Shown: positions 44,998 through 54,050 of the stretch, piece after piece
Layout of the letters: each line of letters opens with the position of its first letter
How positions within the stretch are numbered: position 1 is the first letter of the stretch
Assembly (NCBI RefSeq): GCF_049720995.1
Contig: NZ_JBNASF010000003.1
Coordinates: forward strand, 1-64,000
Origin: Methanothermobacter sp049720995
Lineage (GTDB): Archaea; Methanobacteriota; Methanobacteria; Methanobacteriales; Methanothermobacteraceae
Reading direction: 5' to 3'
Length of the DNA stretch: 64,000 nt
The notes under the pieces: generated by a model
Seen by the model: only the letters and a program-made list of their open reading frames with translations
What the model was told of the DNA's origin: nothing
Database searches by the model: none
Program-made: the position numbers and the translations under genes

Positions 44998-46011
44998 ATG
45001 ATATCTGTAGCCATTAACGGGTATGGAACAATAGGAAAGAGAGTCGCCGACGCTGTGGCTGCCCAGGACGACATGAAGGTCGTTGGTGTCAGCAAAACAA
45101 AACCTGATTTTGAGGCGAGGGTTGCAATTGAAAAGGGCTATGACCTCTATGTAAGCATCCCTGAACGTGAAAAGCTCTTTGATGATGCAGGAATCCCTGT
45201 GAGCGGTACCGTGGAGGACATGCTGGAGGAAGCAGACATAGTTGTGGATGCAACACCAGAGGGCATCGGGGCAAAGAACCTTGAACTGTACCGTAAAAAG
45301 GGGATAAAGGCCATATTCCAGGGCGGTGAAAAGCACGACGCCATTGGACTCTCATTCAACTCCTTCGCAAACTACGACGAGTCACTGGGGGCAGACTACA
45401 CAAGGGTTGTTTCATGCAACACCACCGGCCTCTGCAGGACCCTGAAACCTATAGATGACCTCTGCGGGATAAAGAAGGTGAGGGCAGTGATGGTCAGAAG
45501 GGGCGCTGACCCTGTCCAGGTGAAAAAGGGCCCTATAAACGCCATTGTACCGAACCCCCCAACGGTTCCATCACACCACGGACCCGACCTCAAAACTGTC
45601 ATGAAGGGTGTCAGCATCCACACCGTTGCACTCCTTGTCCCCACAACACTGATGCACCAGCACAACATAATGGTGGAAGTGGAGGACCCTGTGGACGCCG
45701 ATGAGATAAAGGCGAAGCTCAATGAAACCACAAGGGTAATGCTTGTGAAAGCCTCAGAGGGCCTTGCATCAACCGCAGAGATAATGGAGTACGCCAAGGA
45801 ACTTGGAAGGTCAAGGAATGACCTCTTCGAGATACCTGTCTGGGAGGAATCCATAAATGTGGTTGAAGGTGAACTCTTCTACATGCAGGCGGTCCATCAG
45901 GAATCCGATGCTGTCCCCGAGAGTGTGGATGCAATAAGGGCCCTCCTTGAACTTGAAGAGGACAACATGAAATCCATAATGAAGACCAACAGGGCCATGG
46001 GCATACTCTAA
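44998..46011 (+). CDS. gap: Archaeal glyceraldehyde-3-phosphate dehydrogenase
   Basis: 337 aa, archaeal (type II) GAPDH. NGYGTIGKRVADAV at the N-terminus binds NAD(P), the nucleophile is in VVSCNTTGLCRTL near 140, and QVKKGPINAIVPNPPTVPSHHG near 175 carries the conserved His pair. It oxidises glyceraldehyde-3-phosphate with phosphate, mostly used in gluconeogenesis here. ATG 44998 with GGAGGT SD. Monocistronic or read with the nearby endonuclease gene 36 bp downstream. Confidence 0.98.
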   Translation: MISVAINGYGTIGKRVADAVAAQDDMKVVGVSKTKPDFEARVAIEKGYDLYVSIPEREKLFDDAGIPVSGTVEDMLEEADIVVDATPEGIGAKNLELYRKKGIKAIFQGGEKHDAIGLSFNSFANYDESLGADYTRVVSCNTTGLCRTLKPIDDLCGIKKVRAVMVRRGADPVQVKKGPINAIVPNPPTVPSHHGPDLKTVMKGVSIHTVALLVPTTLMHQHNIMVEVEDPVDADEIKAKLNETTRVMLVKASEGLASTAEIMEYAKELGRSRNDLFEIPVWEESINVVEGELFYMQAVHQESDAVPESVDAIRALLELEEDNMKSIMKTNRAMGIL

Positions 46012-46047
46012 AAACATTTCTCTTTAACCCCTTAATCTGGTGTTTTT

Positions 46048-46875
46048 TTGATAAGGGTAGGTCCTGCAGGGAACCCCGTGGGTTACCGTGGCAGTACAGT
46101 CAGTGTTTTCCGGAAGATCAGGGCCATGGGACTTGACGCCTACGAGTACCAGGCAACCTATGGACTACGGTTAAAGAAGGAAAACGCACTTAAGATAGGT
46201 GAAAATTCAAGGAAGAATGACATACTTGTCTCAATGCACGGGCCCTACTATATAAACCTTTCATCATCCAGGGAGGAGACCATAGAGAAATCAATTGACC
46301 GGCTCTTTGACTGTGCGGTTGCAGGGGAGTGGATGGGGGCCTACCGTATTGTATTCCACCCCGGCTTTTACGGTGACCTGGGCAGGAGAAGGGCATTTGA
46401 GCTCTGCAGGAAGTCACTTGGAGAACTGATCTCAAGACTTGAAAGTGCCGGTATCAGGGACTTCACCCTTGCACCTGAGACCACCGGTAAGAGGTCGCAG
46501 GTGGGAAGTCTGGAGGAGATTATAAGCTTCTCAGAGGAATTTGAGAACGTCGTGCCCACCGTTGACTTTGCACACATACATGCAAGGGATGGTGGGTGCA
46601 TAGGGGGCGCCAGTGATTACAGGAGAATACTTGAGGAGATTGAGGGAAGGCTCGGAGCTGAACACCTCCACTGTCACTTCACAGGGATAGAGTACACAGA
46701 TGCGGGAGAGAGAAGGCATCACACCCTATCCGAAGGCTTTGGCCCTCCTGTTGAGCCCCTCCTTGATGTACTGGTTGATGGTGGCTGGGATGCTACCATA
46801 ATCTCCGAGACACCCAGAAAGGATGAGGATGCAAGGAGGATAAAGGCCCTCCTTGAGGGGTACCTGAGCAGGTGA
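46048..46875 (+). CDS. nfo: Endonuclease IV (AP endonuclease) family protein
   Basis: 275 aa TIM-barrel. Zn-site pieces: SMHGPYYINLSS near 62, VFHPGFYG near 101, LAPETTGK near 145, VDFAHIHA near 170, HLHCHFTGIEY near 205 and IISETP near 250. It would cut 5' to abasic sites. TTG start 46048, with GGTG 4 nt upstream. Likely co-transcribed with gap. The first Gly-rich stretch (VGPAGNPVGYRG) is a little unlike bacterial Nfo. Confidence 0.88.
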   Translation: MIRVGPAGNPVGYRGSTVSVFRKIRAMGLDAYEYQATYGLRLKKENALKIGENSRKNDILVSMHGPYYINLSSSREETIEKSIDRLFDCAVAGEWMGAYRIVFHPGFYGDLGRRRAFELCRKSLGELISRLESAGIRDFTLAPETTGKRSQVGSLEEIISFSEEFENVVPTVDFAHIHARDGGCIGGASDYRRILEEIEGRLGAEHLHCHFTGIEYTDAGERRHHTLSEGFGPPVEPLLDVLVDGGWDATIISETPRKDEDARRIKALLEGYLSR

Positions 46876-47177
46876 CGCCGTCCAGAGAAATAAGTGTGCA
46901 TACTGTATCAAAATCCAAAGCACCCCTGTTTTTATATGGCTGCATGAAGTTTGCCAAAGGCAGGGTTCATGTTTGGGTGGGATGTGCTGAAAGTTCGCAC
47001 ACCTCAGAGTGTACCTAAAACTTTATACACTTGCCTCACTGAGTAATTCATCTGGCTCAGTGAGACACCTCAGAGTGTACCTAAAACTTTATACACCCAG
47101 ATGCACAATTTACCTATGATGAGTTTATTTCTTAGGATCACAGTATCAGAACTTGTTTCTGAAGAACAGGTGATGTG
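46876..47177. other. Intergenic region with direct-repeat/hairpin promoter
   Basis: Between nfo and the AAA gene. A TATA-like TTTTTATATGG lies near 46928-46938. It then holds two copies of a 32-bp element (46999-47030 and 47065-47096) with a hairpin between. A 24-codon ORF beginning ATG 46944 runs into the first copy; I do not count it as a gene. Confidence 0.6.
46999..47096. repeat. Direct repeat - inverted repeat - direct repeat
   Basis: Two identical 32-bp copies (46999-47030, 47065-47096; period 66) each contain GTGTA...TACAC flanking a TATA-like TTTATA (47022-47027, 47088-47093). Between them CTCACTGAG (47035-47043) and CTCAGTGAG (47056-47064) form a perfect 9-bp inverted repeat. They lie 80-180 bp before the AAA gene, so probably a tandem, regulated promoter. 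Confidence 0.8.
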
Positions 47178-48293
47178 GTGAAATTCAATAACATAGTCTA
47201 TGACCCCCAGCTATCAGATAAAAAGTTTCCTGTGAAGGCCTCTGATCCTGAAAGGGAGGCTAAACTTGTTGTTCTCCAGCCGGTTGGATACCCCTTCGTA
47301 TGCAACTTGATGGAGTCACCAAGGATAGATGCTGTTAACAAGGAACTATTTGAGATCTATGCAAGGGACCAGTGGGAGGGTTTCAGGGCAACTGAGGGTT
47401 CCTATCTATTCGACCAGAAACTGCTCCCAGACTATGCATTCAAGATAATAAGGGCCCACCCTGATGGTTCAAAGATAACCAGGAACACCTCCATTATACT
47501 GCTGGAGAACGAGAGGGAGGAGTTCCATGAGGTGAAAAGTGACATCACCATGGATGATGTTATCGGTCAGGAGGACGCCAAGATAAAGTGCAGGATAATC
47601 ATGAGGTACCTTGAGGATCCTGACAGATTCAGGGACTGGGCGCCCAGGAACGTCCTCTTCCATGGAAGCCCTGGTACCGGTAAGACCATGCTTGCAAAGT
47701 CCCTTGCAAATGAACTCAGGGTCCCCCTCTACCTTATAAAGGCCACAAGCCTCATAGGTGAGCATGTGGGTGATGGTGCAAGGCAGATACATGAACTCTA
47801 TGAACTGGCATCAAAAACTGCCCCATCCGTTATATTCATAGATGAGATGGACGCAATTGGCCTCGACCGGAGATTCCAGTCCCTCCGTGGGGACGTTTCA
47901 GAGGTGGTTAACGCACTCCTGACCGAGATGGATGGTATAAATCAGAACTGGGGTGTTGTAACCATAGGCGCGACCAATAACCCTGAACTTCTTGATAATG
48001 CGATAAGAAGCCGTTTTGAGGAGGAAATAGAGTTCAAGTTACCGGGGGATGATGAGAGGCGGATGATGCTCGAGAAATACATTGAGACCATGCCCCTGGC
48101 TGTGGATTTCTCTCTGGATAAACTTGTTAAACTGACAAAGGGAATGTCAGGACGGGACATAAAGGAGAGGGTGCTTAAAACAGCCCTCCACAGGGCACTG
48201 GCAGATGACAGCCCCCGTGTGGAGCGTGAACACATAGAATATGCCCTTAAGGAGCGTGATCTAAAAGGCGAGCCCAGGCACATGTTCGCCTAG
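47178..48293 (+). CDS. AAA+ ATPase, PAN/p97-like single module
   Basis: 371 aa. The N-terminal 115 residues are unassigned, then one AAA module: Walker A GSPGTGKTM near 163, Walker B VIFIDEMDAIGLD near 219, sensor 1 IGATNNPEL and Arg-finger region IRSRFEEEIEF near 278, with a helical lid. It lacks the coiled coil of PAN. Could unfold or remodel proteins; partner unknown. Start GTG 47178 with GGTGAT 3 nt upstream. Expression is likely set by the repeat element in front. Confidence 0.88.
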   Translation: MKFNNIVYDPQLSDKKFPVKASDPEREAKLVVLQPVGYPFVCNLMESPRIDAVNKELFEIYARDQWEGFRATEGSYLFDQKLLPDYAFKIIRAHPDGSKITRNTSIILLENEREEFHEVKSDITMDDVIGQEDAKIKCRIIMRYLEDPDRFRDWAPRNVLFHGSPGTGKTMLAKSLANELRVPLYLIKATSLIGEHVGDGARQIHELYELASKTAPSVIFIDEMDAIGLDRRFQSLRGDVSEVVNALLTEMDGINQNWGVVTIGATNNPELLDNAIRSRFEEEIEFKLPGDDERRMMLEKYIETMPLAVDFSLDKLVKLTKGMSGRDIKERVLKTALHRALADDSPRVEREHIEYALKERDLKGEPRHMFA

Positions 48294-48360
48294 ATCAAAA
48301 ATTTTTCATAAAATCCGCTTAACTGAAGAGCTCCATGAGTGCACCTAAACCTGATTTCCA

Positions 48361-48433
48361 ATCAAAGAACTCAGAACACACCAAAAAAACAACCACTAAA
48401 ACTCTTCACAACCAAAGAGCTCAGAACACATCC
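48361..48433. repeat. Near-identical direct repeat of the hemA 3' end
   Basis: 48361-48382 and 48411-48432 share all but three bases around AAAGAxCTCAGAACACA, period 50. The second copy codes for CSELFG of HemA; the first lies in the spacer beyond its stop. Confidence 0.65.
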
Positions 48434-49592
48434 TCAGGAACTCCGTGTCATCCCTCTCTGCAGCATCCCTGATTTTCAGTGCGATATCATGGAATATCTT
48501 ATCAACGAGAGACCTTGTAAGGCCCTCAACAACCCTCTCAGGGTCCCCGCTGTTTTCAATTTTCTTAATTGCCTTACCTGCCTCCCTCTGCCGGAGAGAC
48601 TCCATACGCCCCCTTATTTCAGCAAGAAGTGGCTCCACATCCCTTTGCTTCATTGCCCTAAGGAGGAGTTCAAGTTCAGCTCTCACTATCTCCTCTGCCT
48701 CCCTTGCCTCTGCCTCCCTCCTCTTCCGGTTCTCCTCGGCCACACCCCTGAGGTCATCAATTGTGAATAGCCTGACACCAAGCTCCCTCACGGATTCCTC
48801 TATATCTCTTGGGTTGGCTATGTCCACCATCACAATGCTGGACCTCCTCTCAGGGGGCACCGCCTCCATGACACGCTCACGGGTGAGTATGTAATGGGGT
48901 GAGCCTGTGGCACTTATAACAACATCCGCATCCCTTAGGGCCCTGTTGAGTCTGTCGAAGTGTATCGCATCACCGCCAAGTTCACATGCAAGCTGGTATG
49001 CCCTCTCATATGTCCTGTTTGCAACCATTATCGCCTTGAGGTGCTTTTCGGCGAGGGCACGCGCAACCAGTGTCCCCATTTTACCGGCCCCTATAACAAG
49101 GACCTTCTTGCATTTGAGATCCCCCTGTACTGACTCTGCAAGATCAACGGCCGCTGATCCTATTGAAACTGAACCCCTGTTTATCTTCGTCTTCCGCCTC
49201 ACGGTCTGGCCCACATGGACCGCCTTGGTGAACACCATATCAAGGAGGGGGCCGCAGGTGCCCTCACGCAGGGCCTGAATCCTTGCAGCCTTTATCTGCC
49301 CGAGTATCTGATCCTCCCCGATTATCATTGACTCGAGGCCTGAAGCCAGTCTCAGGAGGTGTAGGAGGGCATCCTCATCCACTTCAACTGTAAATCCATT
49401 AAAATCAAATTCAGGGGGGGTCCCTGTAACGTTAAGGTAGTACTCGACCCTGTTGCAGGTCATCAGGGGTACCTTCTCGGTCACGGCTCCGAGGGCCTCA
49501 AGTTCACCCACAATCTCCTCTATCCTGCCTGAGGCTGTTTCCATTGTCCTCACATCGGAGGTCTTGTGGTCAAGCCTTATGTTAAGAATCAC
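48396..49592 (-). CDS. hemA: Glutamyl-tRNA reductase
   Basis: 398 aa. Catalytic Cys in PLMTCNRVEYYLNV near 45, NADPH domain GAGKMGTLVARALAEK near 170, and ISATGSPHYIL near 228, with the helical dimerisation domain after 300. It reduces glutamyl-tRNA to the semialdehyde, the first step to tetrapyrroles, including coenzyme F430, cobamide and siroheme. GTG start 49592 with AGGAGG 8 nt upstream; the same GTGAT also lies in the end of the siroheme gene, overlapping by 11 bp. Confidence 0.97.
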   Translation of the reverse strand: MILNIRLDHKTSDVRTMETASGRIEEIVGELEALGAVTEKVPLMTCNRVEYYLNVTGTPPEFDFNGFTVEVDEDALLHLLRLASGLESMIIGEDQILGQIKAARIQALREGTCGPLLDMVFTKAVHVGQTVRRKTKINRGSVSIGSAAVDLAESVQGDLKCKKVLVIGAGKMGTLVARALAEKHLKAIMVANRTYERAYQLACELGGDAIHFDRLNRALRDADVVISATGSPHYILTRERVMEAVPPERRSSIVMVDIANPRDIEESVRELGVRLFTIDDLRGVAEENRKRREAEAREAEEIVRAELELLLRAMKQRDVEPLLAEIRGRMESLRQREAGKAIKKIENSGDPERVVEGLTRSLVDKIFHDIALKIRDAAERDDTEFLRMCSELFGCEEF

Positions 49593-50199
49593 CTGAAGCC
49601 CTCCTGTCCATGATTATGTGCCGCGCCCTTCTTATGGCACCCTCCAGGTCTCCAGCTTCAAGTTTTTCCTGTACCATTTTATCCTCAGAGATTTCATAGA
49701 GAATTCTGCGCCTCTTTCTGTGATCAGGGACCTCTTCCATGAGCATACGACGGGATACATCCTGAACCTCAATCATGAGTATATCCTCTGGTTTTATGAG
49801 CTCCTGGATCCTCCTGCGGAGGTATTTTGCCATTAGCGGGCTCTTCTTACCTGTGAATACTGAGATTGAGACATCCGCTATTTTGAATGTTGACGGGACA
49901 ACCACGTTACCCCTTGACGGGTCATCTGCCCTGTTAAGGAGTTTGTCCCCTGCAAGTTCAGTTACCCTTTCATTGAGACCTCTATCCGGACTTGCGGCAA
50001 CTATGAGGTCTGCCTGCCTAATCCACTCCCCCAGTTTTTCCTCGGTGATTGAAACAGCACCTTCAACTTCCTGTCCGAAAACTGCAACCTCTGCACCTGC
50101 CTCAATGAACCTCATCGCCCTTCTTCTTCCAACTTCCCCTGAACCCACCACGAGTACCCTCTTACCTTCCATGTCAATGTAGAGGGGTGTGAGGGACAT
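49582..50199 (-). CDS. Precorrin-2 dehydrogenase (siroheme synthase N-terminal type)
   Basis: 205 aa, CysG N-terminal/Met8-like. YIDMEGKRVLVVGSGEVGRRRA binds NAD, IVAASPDRGLNERV near 88, VVPSTFKIADVSISVFTGK near 105. It makes sirohydrochlorin from precorrin-2, a precursor of F430 and siroheme; the ferrochelatase activity is not certain. Start taken at ATG 50199 (MSLTPLYIDM); ATG 50211 overlaps the marker 9 stop. Operon with marker 9 and hemA. Confidence 0.92.
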   Translation of the reverse strand: MSLTPLYIDMEGKRVLVVGSGEVGRRRAMRFIEAGAEVAVFGQEVEGAVSITEEKLGEWIRQADLIVAASPDRGLNERVTELAGDKLLNRADDPSRGNVVVPSTFKIADVSISVFTGKKSPLMAKYLRRRIQELIKPEDILMIEVQDVSRRMLMEEVPDHRKRRRILYEISEDKMVQEKLEAGDLEGAIRRARHIIMDRRASGDS

Positions 50200-50210
50200 T
50201 TTACCATCCA

Positions 50211-50678
50211 TCAGAGGGATTTCATTCTGAGTATCTTCATGGCTGTTCTGAGGTCATTATCTGCCTCTGCAAGGGCCTCCCTGGCCTCCTCAAGGGATAC
50301 CTCAAAGGCGTCTGCCAGGGCCTTCACGCTCTCGGTGTCAGGCTCAGAGGTTCCCACAAGTTTCTCTGAGAGCTTCTTTTTGAGTTCCATGTACTCCTCG
50401 GTTGTCATGTTGATCCTCTTCATGGCCATGTCCCTGAGTGGACAGGGCTTTGAGGGCTTGCAGCACCAGACAAGTGAACCGAAGCATGTCCCCTGGCCCT
50501 CGCCGAGCCTGGTATTCCTTGCGAATGACTCCTTAATTTCAATGTAATCCTGTGGTGTCAGTCCTGCCTCCTCGAGTGCTATCATTATCGGGCAGGGCTT
50601 CACCGGTGGGCAGCAGAATGTAAGCGCCCTTTTATCACCACCCCTGCAGACATGGGATGGTGCGTCGCTCCATACCAA
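50211..50678 (-). CDS. Methanogenesis marker protein 9
   Basis: 155 aa. The family is confined to methanogens. Two cysteine groups repeat the same pattern: CCPPVKPCP near 22 and CCKPSKPCP near 72, with SHVCRGGDKRALTF at the N-terminus and GTCFGSLVWC in between. A metal- or cluster-binding role is likely, function unknown. A helical C-terminus (UBA-like, ALADAFEVSLEEAREALAEA) follows. ATG 50678. First gene of the hemA operon, just after atwA. Confidence 0.9.
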   Translation of the reverse strand: MVWSDAPSHVCRGGDKRALTFCCPPVKPCPIMIALEEAGLTPQDYIEIKESFARNTRLGEGQGTCFGSLVWCCKPSKPCPLRDMAMKRINMTTEEYMELKKKLSEKLVGTSEPDTESVKALADAFEVSLEEAREALAEADNDLRTAMKILRMKSL

Positions 50679-50789
50679 ATACAGTCCTCCTTTATTAATT
50701 ATATTTATTCTGTTAATAATAATTCATTACATGGGTTGAAACATGCCAATTAATGCCTTTAACAGCTTTTTGATAAATAAATTGTGGTT

Positions 50790-50804
50790 CCCCAATTAAA
50801 GGGG
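50790..50804 (-). terminator. Hairpin after atwA
   Basis: CCCC (50790-50793), AATTAAA, GGGG (50801-50804), directly behind the atwA stop on the minus strand, followed by an A/T-rich region. A short terminator or processing signal is possible. Confidence 0.4.
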
Positions 50805-50807
50805 GGT

Positions 50808-52400
50808 TTATTCCCTGAGCATCCCCTTTTTCTCATCGGGTGTGAGGTCACCGACGATTGACTCAGGTTCACCTGTCTTGAGGATTCTGCCTCCCCTCAT
50901 GAGGGATGCCCTGTCACAGACATCAAGCACGAAGTCCATGTCATGTGAAATTATCAGGAAGGTCTGATTCAGTTCCTCCCTGGCCTTCAGGATTGAATCT
51001 GTAACCTGCACCCTCGTTATGGGGTCCATGGTACCTGTGGGCTCATCAAGTATTATTATCCTGGGCTCCCTGATGAGGACCTGGGCAAGGGCAACCCTGT
51101 GTCTCTCACCACCGGAGAGCTCATCTGGGTACTTGTCAAGGAGGTTTTCTGCGTACTCCTCATCAAAGCCTACGGCCCTGAGGACATAGATTGCCTTCAT
51201 CCTGGCAAATTCTGCAGGGAGCTCAAGGCTGATGGCCTCTGTGAGGTTACCCAGCACATCCCTGTGGGGGTACAGGCTGTACTCCTGGTGTAGTATCCCA
51301 ATGTAGGGTGTTACACGGCCACGGCCAAGGGGTCCCTTCTCGGTCATGTCTATCCATTCATCACCCAGCCTCACGCAGACCTTTCCACTGCTTGGCTCGG
51401 TTATTCCGATTATTATCCTTGAGAGCGTCGTCTTACCGGCCCCGCTGAGTCCCACAACACCAAAGATCTCGCCCTCATAGACCGTGAGATCAACGCCGTC
51501 AACCGCCTTTACAACACCCCGGTCAATGGAGTAGTAGTGCTTCTTAACATCAACCATCTTTATGATGGGGGTTTCCCTTTCAAACTCCTTCACCTTTTCA
51601 GGTGCGGGAACCTGTTCCATGAACCTGGCAACCACGTCATCAGGGTCTCCCTCCTCAATTATCTCACCCCTCTCAATCCATATGGCATAATCAGAGAGGT
51701 CCCTCATGACCTCGGGCCAGTGGGAGGTTATGATCATGGTTATTCCCTTATCCTTGACACCCTCAAGGAGGGCGTCGTGTATGAGCTCCGCTGTCTGGGG
51801 GTCCAGGGTACCGGTTGGCTCATCAGCCAGGAAAACCATTGGCTCCTTGGCCAGCTGCCTTGCAAGGACAACCCTCTGCTTTTCACCACCACTGAGATCC
51901 CTTGCAATATGGGTTATCCTGTGGCTCATCTGAACCATTTCAAGGAGGTCAAGGGCATGGTAGAGGGCTGTTTCATATTCAACATCAGGCATGGACTTTA
52001 TGACGTTATCAATTACCGTGTCGTCCTCATAGAGGGCGAATGTCCTCTGGAGCATTATGGCTATTCTTCTCCTGACGGCGGCGAAGGTCTTCTTGTCACA
52101 GTTCCAGAAGTCCACCTCCCGGACTGAAAATTCTGAGCCACATCCACATACCTTACCCTCAAAGGAGGGGGGTTCAACCCTGAGGCATTCAGGGCAGATT
52201 GCCACGTTGTAGATGACGCGTCCGCTGTCGGGCCTGTATTCCTTCATACCCCTCAGCATGTTTATGAGAACAGATTTTCCTGCCCCGCTTCTTCCCAGTA
52301 TACCAAGGACCTTGCCCTCATCGATTTCAATGCTGATGTTTTTTAGAACCTCAACACCCTTAAACTTCTTTGTGACATTTTCCAGCTTTATGAAAGACAT
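50808..52400 (-). CDS. atwA: Methyl-coenzyme M reduction system component A2 (ATP-binding)
   Basis: 530 aa, two ABC domains. Domain 1 has Walker A GRSGAGKSVLI near 36, a zinc-ribbon insertion (CPEC...CGCG, near 70-90), LSGGEKQRV near 170 and VFLADEPTG. Domain 2 has GLSGAGKTTLS near 318, LSGGERHRVALAQ near 425 and IIILDEPTG. AtwA reactivates MCR with ATP. Start ATG 52400 with GGTGAG 3 nt upstream; the longer ORF from 52589 is not supported. It follows the Dus-like gene by 94 bp. Confidence 0.97.
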   Translation of the reverse strand: MSFIKLENVTKKFKGVEVLKNISIEIDEGKVLGILGRSGAGKSVLINMLRGMKEYRPDSGRVIYNVAICPECLRVEPPSFEGKVCGCGSEFSVREVDFWNCDKKTFAAVRRRIAIMLQRTFALYEDDTVIDNVIKSMPDVEYETALYHALDLLEMVQMSHRITHIARDLSGGEKQRVVLARQLAKEPMVFLADEPTGTLDPQTAELIHDALLEGVKDKGITMIITSHWPEVMRDLSDYAIWIERGEIIEEGDPDDVVARFMEQVPAPEKVKEFERETPIIKMVDVKKHYYSIDRGVVKAVDGVDLTVYEGEIFGVVGLSGAGKTTLSRIIIGITEPSSGKVCVRLGDEWIDMTEKGPLGRGRVTPYIGILHQEYSLYPHRDVLGNLTEAISLELPAEFARMKAIYVLRAVGFDEEYAENLLDKYPDELSGGERHRVALAQVLIREPRIIILDEPTGTMDPITRVQVTDSILKAREELNQTFLIISHDMDFVLDVCDRASLMRGGRILKTGEPESIVGDLTPDEKKGMLRE

Positions 52401-52494
52401 GTGCTCACCCTCAGTTGCTAAAATTAACGTTACCGGTGAAAGATGAATCTGTATTATTCTTTTGATAAAGGGACTATTAAAATTTTCTAAATTT

Positions 52495-53256
52495 TTAGTC
52501 CAGATTAAATCTGATTTCCCTGAGATTGAAGTCCATCCTTCCAGATATTGCGGCCCTTGCCACGGATACCGCATCTGCACCTGCAGCAAGCATTGCAGCG
52601 GCGGATTCAGGGTCTCTCACCGAATTGTTACCTATGAGGACCGCATTCCTTAAGTTCTGTGAAACTTCACTCACAAGTTCAAGGTCGGCCCTATCCTCAC
52701 CTGGCTTCATGGCGTCCAGGTGAATGTAGCTTACCCCAAGGTCATCAAGCATCTCCGCAATGTCAGCCGTGGCAACTCCAGGTACATTTCCCCTTACCTT
52801 AACGGAGACCTCTGCATGGGCCCCCCTCACAACCTCGGATGTGAAGTCCTCAAGGAATTCAGGGTCATGTAGCATGGCCTGACCGGCGCCCAGCGAGGTT
52901 ATCTCTGGCTGTCTGCAGTGTGCATTTATCTCAACAATATCCACTTCCCCAATGGACGATATCTCCATGATGGGTTCAGGGTCAAGGGCCCTGAGGTTCA
53001 CAGAGACCAGCACCTCAAAACTGTCCTTTATCAGTGATGCCTCAGATTCTACTATTGATTTAAGTTCAGAGCAATCAAAATCAAATTCAGGTCTGCCCCT
53101 CTGGGCTATTAGCCTTCCAGCCCGGGATGTTTCCTCATCTGCATTGTAGCCACCCAGTGTGACAGCATCGAAACCATAGGGGATAAGTTTCATGCAGAAT
53201 TCTGCATCGGTTATACCTGCCATTGGGGCCAGGACAATTATGCTATCAGCAACCAT
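52495..53256 (-). CDS. Dihydrouridine synthase-like (TIM-barrel, FMN-type) protein
   Basis: 253 aa. VLAPMAGITDAEFC at the N-terminus and EINAHCRQPEITSLGAGQAML near 100 parallel the Dus family (DxNxGCP...GAGAAL), and the C-terminal ISVRDPESAAAMLAAGADAVSVARAAI parallels the flavin phosphate site. It is shorter than bacterial Dus and without the RNA-binding C-terminal domain, so RNA or a small molecule may be the substrate. The family is common in methanogens. ATG 53256 taken; spacing to neighbours about 45 and 95 bp. Confidence 0.8.
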   Translation of the reverse strand: MVADSIIVLAPMAGITDAEFCMKLIPYGFDAVTLGGYNADEETSRAGRLIAQRGRPEFDFDCSELKSIVESEASLIKDSFEVLVSVNLRALDPEPIMEISSIGEVDIVEINAHCRQPEITSLGAGQAMLHDPEFLEDFTSEVVRGAHAEVSVKVRGNVPGVATADIAEMLDDLGVSYIHLDAMKPGEDRADLELVSEVSQNLRNAVLIGNNSVRDPESAAAMLAAGADAVSVARAAISGRMDFNLREIRFNLD

Positions 53257-53300
53257 AAGTTTTGGGTTCGGAACATTTGATGATACAGGACCTCATCTAG

Positions 53301-54050
53301 CTATTCCTTCATCACATGAACCAGGTCATATGTGAAGCCGCCCCTTATCTCCTCAAGGGCCAGGTCTGCCAGATTAGCGGCCTTCTCAGCGGTTGGTGCC
53401 TTCCCGATACCTGCCTTGAGTGCGACGTTTATCTCGTCATCTATCTCATTCAGTATGCGAAGCAGGCCCTGTGGTTCAAGGCCATTGCAGGGGGACATGA
53501 AGTTATCCCCACCTATGAAGAATAGAAGGGCGCCCTCCTTTATGAGCTTCTTCATCAGAAAGTGCTGGACCCTGTTCACAATGAATGATGTGTCATAGGC
53601 CGGCACAATGTCGGTCATGGTCTCTGTGATGCCATTTATATCAATATGTGCAATCTGCACATGACCCTCCTCCACAAGACCATCTATGGCAAGGACCTCC
53701 TTCCTATCCTCTGATTGGGCTCCCCCATGACTCTGAAGAGCCCTTGAAGCGTTTCTCTGGGCATCATATGGGGTTTCAGCGGCCCCCACACCCATACTCA
53801 CCGTTATGGGGTAACGGTTACCTATGGATTTCTGTATCCTTCTGTGGTCCTCCACCCCTATACCATTGGTGATGGCGAGCATGTTATCGAATCTTGTGAA
53901 GAAAACAAGTCCCTGACTGGCAGCAAACTGGCGCTGGAGGTCAGCGTAAAGTTCCGCCTGGAGTATCTGAAGATCAGCCTCATTACGTGGGGCCGGCGTA
54001 ACTGTCCATGGCCCATAATTGTCTATCTGAATTAAGGTCATCTGTATCAT
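53301..54050 (-). CDS. gch3: GTP cyclohydrolase III
   Basis: 249 aa, archaeal type. Two related halves: ITVSMGVGAAETPYDAQRNAS near 88 and FIGGDNFMSPCNGL near 183, which carry the catalytic metal/GGDN-type residues. It opens GTP to 2-amino-5-formylamino-6-ribosylaminopyrimidinone, the first step to riboflavin and F420 (deazaflavin) precursors in archaea. ATG 54050 has GGTGAA upstream. Overlaps the end of cofD by 4 bp, so co-expressed with F420 genes. Confidence 0.95.
   Translation of the reverse strand: MIQMTLIQIDNYGPWTVTPAPRNEADLQILQAELYADLQRQFAASQGLVFFTRFDNMLAITNGIGVEDHRRIQKSIGNRYPITVSMGVGAAETPYDAQRNASRALQSHGGAQSEDRKEVLAIDGLVEEGHVQIAHIDINGITETMTDIVPAYDTSFIVNRVQHFLMKKLIKEGALLFFIGGDNFMSPCNGLEPQGLLRILNEIDDEINVALKAGIGKAPTAEKAANLADLALEEIRGGFTYDLVHVMKE

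Noticed and set aside
46944..47018. 24-codon ORF starting ATG 46944 between nfo and the AAA gene
   Set aside because: No SD, runs into the repeat and ends there; likely a chance reading.
46999..47096. CRISPR or IS end in the 32-bp direct repeat
   Set aside because: Two copies only, with a hairpin between, no transposase and no array of spacers.
52401..52589. N-terminal extension of atwA by 63 residues
   Set aside because: Extension has no family similarity; the SD and MSFIKLENV start at 52400 fit the ABC family.
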